Below, piece after piece: positions 5,479 through 11,895 of a DNA stretch of 11,895 bases. Positions within the stretch are counted from its first letter, which is position 1; each line of letters starts with the position of its first letter. Source of the DNA: an uncultured Lachnospiraceae bacterium (GTDB lineage: Bacteria > Bacillota > Clostridia > Lachnospirales > Lachnospiraceae); the NCBI GenBank assembly GCA_905236615.1, contig CAJORC010000055.1, positions 1 to 11,895 on the forward strand, in the 5' to 3' direction. Position numbers and translations under genes: made by a program. The notes beneath the pieces are model-generated. The model was not told the origin of the DNA and ran no database searches. It saw nothing but the letters and a program-made list of their open reading frames with translations.

Positions 5479-7507
5479 TTTTTCTCTTTCCTTTCTTTTT
5501 TCCTTCTTCGGAAGTATCCGAAGTCTTTACGGGTGTTCTGGGAACTTCCCTTATTCTCTGTGAAATTAAGCCCGTAAGATTTTTTGCTCTGACATTTTCA
5601 ACATATTTTGTCACATATTTTTCAAGTGTTTCACGGTATTTTTCAGTAGTAAGACTTCCGTTTTCAACCATTGAAAGACCTTTTTCCCAGCTCGCCGTCA
5701 TTTCAGGATTGAGCATGGAAGGCATCGTCAGGAAAACCACTTCATATACCATTTCTCCGAAAGGCATTGGCGTCAGTATCTGCGTTTTCTTATTTACCGC
5801 TATATATCCGATCTTTATAAGCTTTTCTATAATGCCTGCCCTTGTTGCAGAAGTACCGATACCGGCACCCTTTATCTGTGCCCTCAGTTCTTCATCTTCT
5901 ATGAGCTGTCCCGCATTCTCCATTGCAAGGATCATCGAACCGGAACTGTAGCGTTTTGGCGGTGTGGTCTTACCGGTTTTGGTAGACATTGAGCTTATTT
6001 TGACCGTGTCACCTTTATGAAGCTTGTCGGATAGCGCAAGCAGTCCGGAGTTTGAACTTTCATCCTCCTCGGCTTCGCCTTTCTCGTCTTTCTGCTTATC
6101 CTGTCCTGTAATGACCAGATAACCGGGATCTTTCAGTACTTTTGAAGAAGTAAAGAATTTCTCCTTACCGACAGTTGTCGTGATAGACAGTTTCTCGTAC
6201 ACGGCCGGCGGATAAAAAATCGAAAGAAAACGTCTTACTATGGTATCATACACTCGCTTAGATAAATCCGAAAGGTTGTTGTATTCTGATACATTACCCG
6301 TAGGAATGATAGCATAGTGGTCAGTTACTTTTGAATCATCGGTATACTGTGATTTTATCAGATTGCTGTAAAGCTTCTCATCAAGAATCTTTTTTGTAAA
6401 TGCTGCAGTCGGCGGATATTTAAGAACACCGTTTAAGTTTTTAACAATTTCTTTTGCGGCAGCGGTTGAAAGAACTCTCGCATCCGTTCTGGGATATGTT
6501 GTCAGTTTCTTCTCATACAGTTCCTGAGCAACATTCAGAGTCTGGTCAGGGCTGATCTTGTATTTCTTAGTGCAGATAGCCTGCAGTTCCGCAAGGTTAA
6601 ATAAAAGCGGCGGGCGCTTGTTTTCGCTCGTTTTTGAAATAGAGCTGACCTTACCATTCTGCAGAGAAAGCAGATTCTCTATCAGTTCTTTCGCATCTTT
6701 CTCTTCTTTAAAACCTTTTTCGCTGTAAAGCTTTGGAGATTCAAAATAATCAGAACCCTTGACGGCACGCCATTCACCGCTGTAGATGCTTCCTTCAAAG
6801 TCAAAGTCGGCAATTATCCGGTAGAAGAAAGTTTCCTTGAAATCCCTTATCTCTCTTTCACGTCTAACGACCATTCCCAGAACGCAGGTCATGACTCTTC
6901 CGACTGCGATCGCTGCATATTTTTTCGTTCCGGCGGAATTATTAAGGAGCTGTCCGTATTTAACAGATAATGCTCTTGAGAAATTTATTCCCATGGCATA
7001 ATCTTCTATACTCCGCATTATCCCTGCATTTGCGAGGTTTGCGTATTCTGAGTAGGGTTTTGCCTCCCTCATTCCTCTCTGTACTTCTTCTTCCGTACAG
7101 GAATCGATCCAGACACGTCTTTCCTCTATTCCTTCTCTTACACCGCCGTAAAGCCTTATAAGCTCTTCGATGACCTGACCTTCACGTCCCGAGTCTCCTG
7201 CCCAGAGAACGGTTGACACATCATCCCTGTGAAGGGCCCCTGTTACGATCTTATACTGCTTTTCAACGGATTTTATTACATCATACTTATATTCCAAAGG
7301 CAGGAACGGCAGATCGTCCATGTTCCAGCGCTTGTATTTTTCGTCGTATTTATCGGGGTAAGACATCTCTATCAGATGTCCCACACACCATGTTATTACA
7401 TAATCCTGATTTTCAAGAAAGCCGTCGCGACGGCCGGAAACGCTCAGAATCTGAGCGTATTCCCTTGCGACGGACGGCTTTTCTGTGATAATTAAAGTTT
7501 TACCCAT
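5447..7507 (-). CDS. topB: DNA topoisomerase III (type IA)
   Basis: A 686-residue type IA topoisomerase. It cuts one DNA strand through a 5'-phosphotyrosyl link to relax negative supercoils and separate linked replication products. The Toprim domain opens with Glu9 in TEKPSVA and has AGDSGREGQ at 103-111, with Asp104 and Glu108 as metal-site residues. The catalytic Tyr338 lies in TTYPRTDARVLS (336-347). The IGTSATRAGIIEKL segment (550-563) is a typical family motif near the C-terminal side of the core. The C terminus (about 655-686) is a lysine/serine-rich tail with no zinc ribbons, as in TopB and unlike TopA. An acidic, probably disordered insert lies at 471-485. The ATG lacks a clear Shine-Dalgarno and is 22 bases after asd, and the next codons upstream reach a stop without another ATG. 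Its end overlaps the beta-helix gene. It appears chromosomal, with no mobile-element genes around it. Confidence 0.95.
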   Translation of the reverse strand: MGKTLIITEKPSVAREYAQILSVSGRRDGFLENQDYVITWCVGHLIEMSYPDKYDEKYKRWNMDDLPFLPLEYKYDVIKSVEKQYKIVTGALHRDDVSTVLWAGDSGREGQVIEELIRLYGGVREGIEERRVWIDSCTEEEVQRGMREAKPYSEYANLANAGIMRSIEDYAMGINFSRALSVKYGQLLNNSAGTKKYAAIAVGRVMTCVLGMVVRREREIRDFKETFFYRIIADFDFEGSIYSGEWRAVKGSDYFESPKLYSEKGFKEEKDAKELIENLLSLQNGKVSSISKTSENKRPPLLFNLAELQAICTKKYKISPDQTLNVAQELYEKKLTTYPRTDARVLSTAAAKEIVKNLNGVLKYPPTAAFTKKILDEKLYSNLIKSQYTDDSKVTDHYAIIPTGNVSEYNNLSDLSKRVYDTIVRRFLSIFYPPAVYEKLSITTTVGKEKFFTSSKVLKDPGYLVITGQDKQKDEKGEAEEDESSNSGLLALSDKLHKGDTVKISSMSTKTGKTTPPKRYSSGSMILAMENAGQLIEDEELRAQIKGAGIGTSATRAGIIEKLIKIGYIAVNKKTQILTPMPFGEMVYEVVFLTMPSMLNPEMTASWEKGLSMVENGSLTTEKYRETLEKYVTKYVENVRAKNLTGLISQRIREVPRTPVKTSDTSEEGKKKGKRKSGSSKNSKSV

Positions 7508-7529
7508 AATTTTAACTTTTGAATATTAC

Positions 7530-8615
7530 TTATTTAGCGTGAATATATCCTTTCGCCTTAAGTAATTCAGCACAAAGAACAGCACCACCTGCTGCACCTC
7601 TTACTGTGTTGTGTGAAAGTCCTACAAATTTATAATCGAATACAGAGTCTTCTCTGAGACGTCCGATCGAGATTCCGAAGCCGCGCTCGAAATTAACATC
7701 AAGAGCAACCTGAGGACGGTTATCTTCCTCAAGATACTGTATAAACTGCTTGGGAGCTGAAGGAAGCTCAAGCTTCTGAGGCTCACCCTTATAAGAAACC
7801 ATTCTCTCGATAAGTTCTTCTTTGGAAGGCTTCTTTGCAAAATCAACAAATACTGTAGCTGTGTGACCGTAAAGAACAGGAACACGGATACACTGGCTTG
7901 TGATAAGAGGAGTTGTAGCGGGCTCAATGTGGTCACCTGCAACATGTCCGTAAATTCTTAATGGCTCTTTTTCGCTCTTCTCTTCTTCGCCTGAGATAAA
8001 AGGAATGATGTTGCCGTTCATTTCAGGCCAGTCTTTGAAAGTCTTTCCTGCGCCGGAAATTGCCTGATAAGTTGAAACAACAGCCTTTGTAGGCTCAAAC
8101 TCTTTCCATGAGTAAAGAACAGGAGCATAAGACTGAATTGAGCAGTTAGGCTTAACAGCGATGAAACCGTTTGTTGTACCAAGTCTCTTCTTCTGTGCCT
8201 CGATAACTTCAGCATGTTCAGGATTGATCTCCGGAATGATCATAGGAACGTCAGGAGTCCAACGGTGAGCACTGTTATTTGAAACAACAGGTGTCTCAGT
8301 TTTTGCATAAGCTTCTTCGATCTTTTTGATCTCATCTTTGCTCATATCAACAGCTGAGAAGCAGAAATCAACATCAGCAGCAACGTTTTCAACGTCACTT
8401 ACATCTTTAACTACGATATTTTTTACTGCTTCAGGCATGGGAACTTCCAGCTTCCAACGGTCACCGATAGCCTGCTCGTAAGTCTTGCCGGCACTTCTGG
8501 GGCTTGCTGCAATAGTATGAACTTCGAACCAGGGATGATTCTCCAATAATGCGATAAAACGCTGGCCTACCATACCTGTACCGCCAAGGATGGCTACTTT
8601 CAATTTCTCTGACAT
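7530..8615 (-). CDS. asd: aspartate-semialdehyde dehydrogenase, archaeal/eukaryal type
   Basis: A 361-residue NADP-dependent enzyme that reduces aspartyl-4-phosphate to aspartate semialdehyde, the branch point to lysine/diaminopimelate, threonine and methionine. The nucleotide loop is GGTGMVGQRF (11-20). The active-site Cys158 is in KPNCSIQSY, followed by the QAISGAGK segment (184-191). His251 in VLYGHTATVF is the likely acid/base residue. The GQRF start, the IIPEIN segment (126-131), the DNRPQ segment and the GISIGRLRED and NTVRGAAGG blocks all match the archaeal/fungal type (TIGR00978-like) and not the E. coli type. A canonical AGAGGAG lies eight bases upstream of the ATG. It follows argH by 51 bases and precedes topB by 22, so it is probably cotranscribed. 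The active-site motif reads NCSI where most relatives have NCST, which is a mild change. Confidence 0.96.
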   Translation of the reverse strand: MSEKLKVAILGGTGMVGQRFIALLENHPWFEVHTIAASPRSAGKTYEQAIGDRWKLEVPMPEAVKNIVVKDVSDVENVAADVDFCFSAVDMSKDEIKKIEEAYAKTETPVVSNNSAHRWTPDVPMIIPEINPEHAEVIEAQKKRLGTTNGFIAVKPNCSIQSYAPVLYSWKEFEPTKAVVSTYQAISGAGKTFKDWPEMNGNIIPFISGEEEKSEKEPLRIYGHVAGDHIEPATTPLITSQCIRVPVLYGHTATVFVDFAKKPSKEELIERMVSYKGEPQKLELPSAPKQFIQYLEEDNRPQVALDVNFERGFGISIGRLREDSVFDYKFVGLSHNTVRGAAGGAVLCAELLKAKGYIHAK

Positions 8616-8666
8616 GATTTTTTCTCCTCTTAAAAAATATATGTTAAATGTTTACTATAGAAACCT

Positions 8667-10052
8667 TTATCGGCTGTTTTTAAGATAATCTTTATAGTAT
8701 CTTACATTTTTTTCCATTGCTTCATGTCCCGGAGCACCGATAGTAAGACGCTTATCTACGCAGGTCTTCAGGCTTATGGCTTCGTAAATATCATTTTCGA
8801 AAACATCAGATTCCGACTTCCATTCTTCAATGGTCAAATCATCAAGTGCCTTGTTTTCATCAATACATTTAAGTACAAGTCTGCCGATGATACCATGTGC
8901 ATCTCTGAAAGGAACACCTTTCTTAACGAGATAGTCAGCAGCATCTGTTGCATTTGTAAAGCCGTTTTTAGCACTCTTCTCCATTAAATCATTTCTGAAT
9001 TTAATGGTTGATATCATTCCGTCAAAAAGCTCTATGCAGGCCGCAACATTATCAAATGCATCGAATGCAACTTCTTTGTCTTCCTGCATATCTTTGTCAT
9101 AAGCAAGGGGAATACCCTTCATGGTAGTCAGCAGACTCATAAGCGCACCATAGACACGTCCTGTCTTTCCGCGTACAAGCTCTGCGATATCAGGATTTTT
9201 CTTCTGAGGCATAATACTTGAGCCTGTGGAATATGCATCAGAAATCTCCACAAAACGATATTCGTTTGAATTCCATATTATTATTTCTTCTGAAAATCTT
9301 GAAAGATGCATCATTATGATCGCAAGGGCATCAAGAAATTCTATAAGATAATCTCTGTCAGAAACCGAATCCATGCTGTTTCTTGTGGGACCGAGTTCAA
9401 ATTCGAGAAGCTCAGCGGTACGTTCCCTTTTCAAAGGATATGTTGTTCCGGCAAGAGCACCGCTTCCGAGAGGACAGCTGTTCATTCTCTTTCTGATATC
9501 CGTAAGTCTTGAACGGTCACGGATAAACATTTCGAAATATGCTCCTAAATGATGGGCAAGAGTTACGGGCTGCGCCTTCTGCAGATGCGTAAATCCCGGC
9601 ATGCAGGTATCCAGATTTTTTTCTATGATATCCAGCAATGAAGCCTGCAGTTTTGCAAGTCTTGCATCTATATCATCGATAGTCTTTCGGGTGTAAAGCT
9701 TCATATCCAAAGCAACCTGATCGTTTCTGCTTCTTCCGGTATGAAGTCTTTTTCCGGCATCACCTATTCTATCAGTCAGAACAGCCTCGTTAAAGCTGTG
9801 GATATCTTCATACTGACTTCCGATTTCAAGTTTTCCGGATTCAATATCTGCCAGAATACCCTTTAATCCGTCAATTATCGAATCAGCATCTTCCTTACTG
9901 ATTATTCCCTGTTCTCCAAGCATTGTTGCATGTGCTATGCTTCCTTCAATGTCTTCTTTGTACATACGGGAATCAAAAGTAATCGATGCGTTAAACTCGT
10001 AGGCTACCCTATCTGTACCTGATTTAAAACGCCCGCCCCAGAGCTGTGCCAT
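8667..10052 (-). CDS. argH: argininosuccinate lyase
   Basis: A 461-residue, full-length member of the fumarase/aspartase superfamily that cleaves argininosuccinate to arginine and fumarate, the last step of arginine synthesis. The start MAQLWGGRF is characteristic. Conserved blocks are HTGRSRNDQV (104-113), THLQKAQPV (155-163, catalytic His156) and the signature GSSIMPQKKNPD (277-288), whose loop serine is the likely catalytic acid/base. The enzyme is a homotetramer in the cytosol, with active sites built from three subunits (family knowledge). AGAGG six bases upstream supports the ATG. The gene follows a small membrane-protein gene by 16 bases and precedes asd by 51 bases. argG is not adjacent here, so the arginine genes are split. 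Confidence 0.97.
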   Translation of the reverse strand: MAQLWGGRFKSGTDRVAYEFNASITFDSRMYKEDIEGSIAHATMLGEQGIISKEDADSIIDGLKGILADIESGKLEIGSQYEDIHSFNEAVLTDRIGDAGKRLHTGRSRNDQVALDMKLYTRKTIDDIDARLAKLQASLLDIIEKNLDTCMPGFTHLQKAQPVTLAHHLGAYFEMFIRDRSRLTDIRKRMNSCPLGSGALAGTTYPLKRERTAELLEFELGPTRNSMDSVSDRDYLIEFLDALAIIMMHLSRFSEEIIIWNSNEYRFVEISDAYSTGSSIMPQKKNPDIAELVRGKTGRVYGALMSLLTTMKGIPLAYDKDMQEDKEVAFDAFDNVAACIELFDGMISTIKFRNDLMEKSAKNGFTNATDAADYLVKKGVPFRDAHGIIGRLVLKCIDENKALDDLTIEEWKSESDVFENDIYEAISLKTCVDKRLTIGAPGHEAMEKNVRYYKDYLKNSR

Positions 10053-10068
10053 TTTAACCTCTTTCTTT

Positions 10069-10479
10069 TCAGAACCTTTGGTTCTTTTCCTTAATTGTGA
10101 ATACAGTTGCTAGAAATACTACAACACCTATGGTAACTTCTGCGTACATCCCCGTTATCGCACCGACTATCAGTATCAGTCCGACAAGAAAAAGCGAGAT
10201 GACCGAAGGGGAATTACCCAAAAACAGCCCCATCAATATGAAAATTACCAGAGTTATAAGTACAACAGGCAGAGAAATTGTATTCATCTGCACATGTAAA
10301 AAAGCGCACACTATTGTTACGATAACTATAAACGCAAGCGAGATCAGCGCAAGCGCTTCAGATGATATATATCCGTTAAAAACAGGTTCCGGCTCACGCC
10401 ATCTTACCCGCTTTTCTTCGACATGTTTTAATACGTCGGTTCTTGTTATTTCTTTTGAATCTTTTTTTTCAGATTCCAT
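10069..10479 (-). CDS. small four-helix membrane protein of unknown function
   Basis: A 136-residue protein with a charged N terminus (1-37, rich in Lys, Glu and Arg) followed by four probable membrane helices: about 40-62, 67-88, 91-109 and 112-128. It ends in a short basic tail. Both ends should be cytoplasmic. Only short turns separate the helices, and there are few polar residues inside them, so it does not look like a solute transporter. I do not recognise the family. A strong GGGGAGG lies nine bases before the ATG. It is the first gene of the apparent operon behind the promoter at 10537-10566, and argH starts 16 bases after it. Its membership of an amino-acid/topoisomerase operon gives no clear clue to function. 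Confidence 0.87.
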   Translation of the reverse strand: MESEKKDSKEITRTDVLKHVEEKRVRWREPEPVFNGYISSEALALISLAFIVIVTIVCAFLHVQMNTISLPVVLITLVIFILMGLFLGNSPSVISLFLVGLILIVGAITGMYAEVTIGVVVFLATVFTIKEKNQRF

Positions 10480-10536
10480 TCAGGCAAACCTCCCCAAACT
10501 GATTCATGCATGTTTAAGAATACATAAACTTAATAC

Positions 10537-10566
10537 ATTTTAACGCTTCAAAGTGGTAAACGTCAA
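10537..10566 (-). promoter_or_regulatory. sigma-A-type promoter of the argH-asd-topB operon
   Basis: On the minus strand TTGACG (10566-10561, 5 of 6) is followed after 18 bases by TAAAAT (10542-10537, 5 of 6). Transcription would start near 10530 and give a leader of about 50 bases with no riboswitch-like structure. It lies just after the alaS terminator, and no comparable promoter was seen in the later short gaps of the operon. Confidence 0.6.
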
Positions 10567-10580
10567 CCATAATATTCAGT

Positions 10581-10622
10581 AAAAGCCCTGTAAATGAATT
10601 TCTATCATCTACAGGGCTTTTT
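10581..10622. terminator. intrinsic terminator of alaS
   Basis: AAAAGCCCTGTA at 10581-10592 pairs perfectly with TACAGGGCTTTT at 10610-10621. The stem extends, after one A-C mismatch, by ATGA/TCAT around a seven-base loop. It starts 14 bases downstream of the alaS stop codon. In the alaS direction the T-run is four bases; in the opposite direction it is five, so it may work both ways. It separates alaS from the promoter of the next operon. Confidence 0.8.
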
Positions 10623-10635
10623 GACCTGAAAATAA

Positions 10636-11895
10636 TTATTTGATCATAGCTTCAAGAGCTTTGGGGGCTTCTGCAATAGCATCTGCGATTCCGGCAGGAT
10701 TCTTACCGCCTGCCTGTGCCATTCCGGGACGTCCGCCGCCGCCACCGCCTACAAGACCTGCAATTGCCTTGATAAGGTTGCCGCTGTGTGCTCCCCTGCT
10801 CTGTGCACCGTCTGTTGCGGATACAACGATAGATACTTTTCCGTCTGTGTTGCTGAGAAGTACTACAACACCTTCTCCGAGCTGAGCTTTAAGCTTATCT
10901 GAAAGATCACGGAGACCGTTCATATCAACACCGTCAACCTGTGTTGCAATAAGTTTTACTCCCTTGATTTCCTGAACCTGACTTGAAACATCGCCAAGCT
11001 GGTTCGAAGCAGCCTTGCTCTTTAATGACTCATTCTCACTCTTAAGGCTCTTTAATTCAGCCTGAAGATGAGCGATCTTCTCTACAAGTGTCTGAGGTGT
11101 TGCTTTAAGAAGCTGTGCTGCATTCTTAAGAGTATCCTCTGTTTCACGATAGTAATTTAAGGCATTTTTTCCTGTAAGAGCTTCAATACGTCTGATACCT
11201 GCAGCAACACCTGATTCTGAAACGATCTTGAATGCCTGAATCTCTCCGGTATTCTTAACATGTGTTCCGCCGCAGAACTCTTTTGAATAGTCTGATATAC
11301 CTACTACTCTTACATTTTCGCCGTATTTCTCACCGAAAAGAGCCATAGCACCGGTCTTCTTTGCCTCTTCTATGGACATTACATTTGTTACAACCGGTAT
11401 CTGCTCTGCAATCTTCTCATTTACAGCATCTTCTACCTTCCTGATCTCTTCTTCGGTCATTGCCTGGAAATGGCTGAAGTCAAATCTTGTTCTGGAAGGA
11501 TCCTGATATGAACCGGACTGCTCAACATGAGTACCAAGCACATCGCGAAGGGCCTTCTGCAGAAGGTGTGTAGCAGTATGGTTGCGGCATGTCTTGCCTC
11601 TGAGCTCTTCATCAACTTTAAGAGTTACGCTATCGCCTTTCTTAAAGCTGCCGGACTCTACATGTCCAACATGTGCTGTTCTCTCGCCTGCTACATGGAT
11701 AGTATCCTCAACAACAAACTTTGCTCCGCCGGCAGTTACGATAACACCCTTATCGCCAACCTGTCCGCCCATTGTTCCGTAGAACGGAGTCCTGTCTGTG
11801 ATGATAGTTCCCTTTGCACCTGTTGCAAGCTCATCCTTAAGTGCTTCTTCATCGGCAATTGCAAGGATCTTTCCATCGCATTCTGTCATATCATA
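10636..11895 (-). CDS. alaS: alanine--tRNA ligase, C-terminal half (5' end outside window)
   Basis: The reading frame stays open to the right edge (a Tyr-Asp pair precedes the Met at 11889), so the first roughly 450 residues, with the aminoacylation core, are missing here. What is present is 419 residues. The editing domain has the zinc motifs HTATH (about residues 106-110 of this fragment) and CGGTH (about 208-212), which clear mischarged Ser- and Gly-tRNA(Ala). A coiled coil follows at about 265-295. Last is the C-Ala/DHHA1 domain with its glycine-rich LVGGGGGGRPGMAQAGG segment (about 381-397). The stop codon is normal and the family C terminus is complete. The protein acts in the cytosol in translation. 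It is followed by its own terminator, so it is not part of the next operon. Confidence 0.97.
   Translation of the reverse strand, partial: YDMTECDGKILAIADEEALKDELATGAKGTIITDRTPFYGTMGGQVGDKGVIVTAGGAKFVVEDTIHVAGERTAHVGHVESGSFKKGDSVTLKVDEELRGKTCRNHTATHLLQKALRDVLGTHVEQSGSYQDPSRTRFDFSHFQAMTEEEIRKVEDAVNEKIAEQIPVVTNVMSIEEAKKTGAMALFGEKYGENVRVVGISDYSKEFCGGTHVKNTGEIQAFKIVSESGVAAGIRRIEALTGKNALNYYRETEDTLKNAAQLLKATPQTLVEKIAHLQAELKSLKSENESLKSKAASNQLGDVSSQVQEIKGVKLIATQVDGVDMNGLRDLSDKLKAQLGEGVVVLLSNTDGKVSIVVSATDGAQSRGAHSGNLIKAIAGLVGGGGGGRPGMAQAGGKNPAGIADAIAEAPKALEAMIK

Noticed and set aside
5397..5951. 184-residue open frame on the plus strand opposite topB
   Set aside because: It lies antisense to a well-supported conserved gene, has no ribosome site and its hydrophobic Leu/Phe/Ser-rich make-up is the expected mirror of the topB codons.
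7174..7200. Apparent loss of the second Toprim Asp in topB (AGDSGREGQ in place of AGDPDREGQ)
   Set aside because: Gly at this position (D-x-G-R-E-G) is common in Firmicutes topoisomerase III proteins, so it is a family variant and not evidence of inactivity.
10097..10543. 148-residue plus-strand open frame opposite the small membrane protein
   Set aside because: It is antisense to the entire membrane-protein gene and runs into that gene's leader and promoter. No start signals or domain features were seen.
10480..10560. Riboswitch or T-box leader before the argH-asd operon
   Set aside because: The predicted leader is only about 50 bases. It lacks a T-box motif, a lysine-riboswitch core or a terminator/antiterminator pair; only short palindromes such as CATGCATG are seen.
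10735..10752. Run of six glycines in alaS as a possible repeat expansion
   Set aside because: A glycine-rich GGxGGGRP-type segment is a normal feature of the C-Ala domain of bacterial alanyl-tRNA synthetases.
1..11895. tRNA genes, CRISPR arrays, insertion sequences or phage/defence genes
   Set aside because: Nearly all the window is accounted for by conserved or well-supported genes, and the gaps are short. No cloverleaf sequence, regular spaced repeat, terminal inverted repeat with transposase, or integrase-like gene was found.

Overview
The window looks like chromosomal DNA from a low-to-moderate G+C anaerobic Firmicute, most likely a member of the Lachnospiraceae or a close clostridial relative. 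This rests on the style of the proteins: an archaeal/eukaryal-type aspartate-semialdehyde dehydrogenase, a Firmicutes-type topoisomerase III, a stand-alone left-handed beta-helix 'UDP-GlcNAc pyrophosphorylase' homologue, and a multi-PAS c-di-GMP protein. Strong AGGAGG-type Shine-Dalgarno sequences fit too. A species cannot be named from the sequence alone. I see no tRNA, rRNA, CRISPR array, insertion sequence, phage gene or attachment site.

Left part (1-3412), minus strand: a two-gene unit read right to left. The first gene encodes an 836-residue EAL - three PAS-like - GGDEF protein, with the EAL domain at the N terminus. The second encodes a small cytoplasmic alpha/beta-hydrolase esterase whose ATG directly follows the stop codon of the first. 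The EAL catalytic residues are intact, whereas the GGDEF domain has lost key metal- and guanine-binding residues. The protein is therefore predicted to be a sensory c-di-GMP phosphodiesterase.

Middle part (3180-4800), plus strand: an AT-rich divergent control region with a palindrome and flanking direct repeats leads into an unrecognised, highly hydrophilic, Cys- and Trp-free protein with its own strong terminator. Next is a separately promoted membrane protein carrying two zinc ribbons and one membrane helix. A bidirectional terminator at about 4765-4799 separates it from the convergent operon to the right.

Right part (4800-10570), minus strand: an apparent five-gene operon, with a good sigma-A-type promoter at 10537-10566. 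It runs: small four-helix membrane protein, argH (arginine synthesis), asd (aspartate-family amino acids and diaminopimelate), topB (DNA decatenation), and a beta-helix acyltransferase-like protein whose GTG start lies inside the end of topB. The gaps are 16, 51 and 22 bases, then a 32-base overlap, with no internal terminator seen. At the right edge the 3' part of alaS ends at a terminator just upstream of the operon promoter.

Most of the window is housekeeping. The most unusual points are the inverted-order EAL/PAS/GGDEF protein with a degenerate GGDEF domain, its divergent unrecognised neighbour, and the membrane zinc-ribbon protein. I found no convincing new defence or mobile system.
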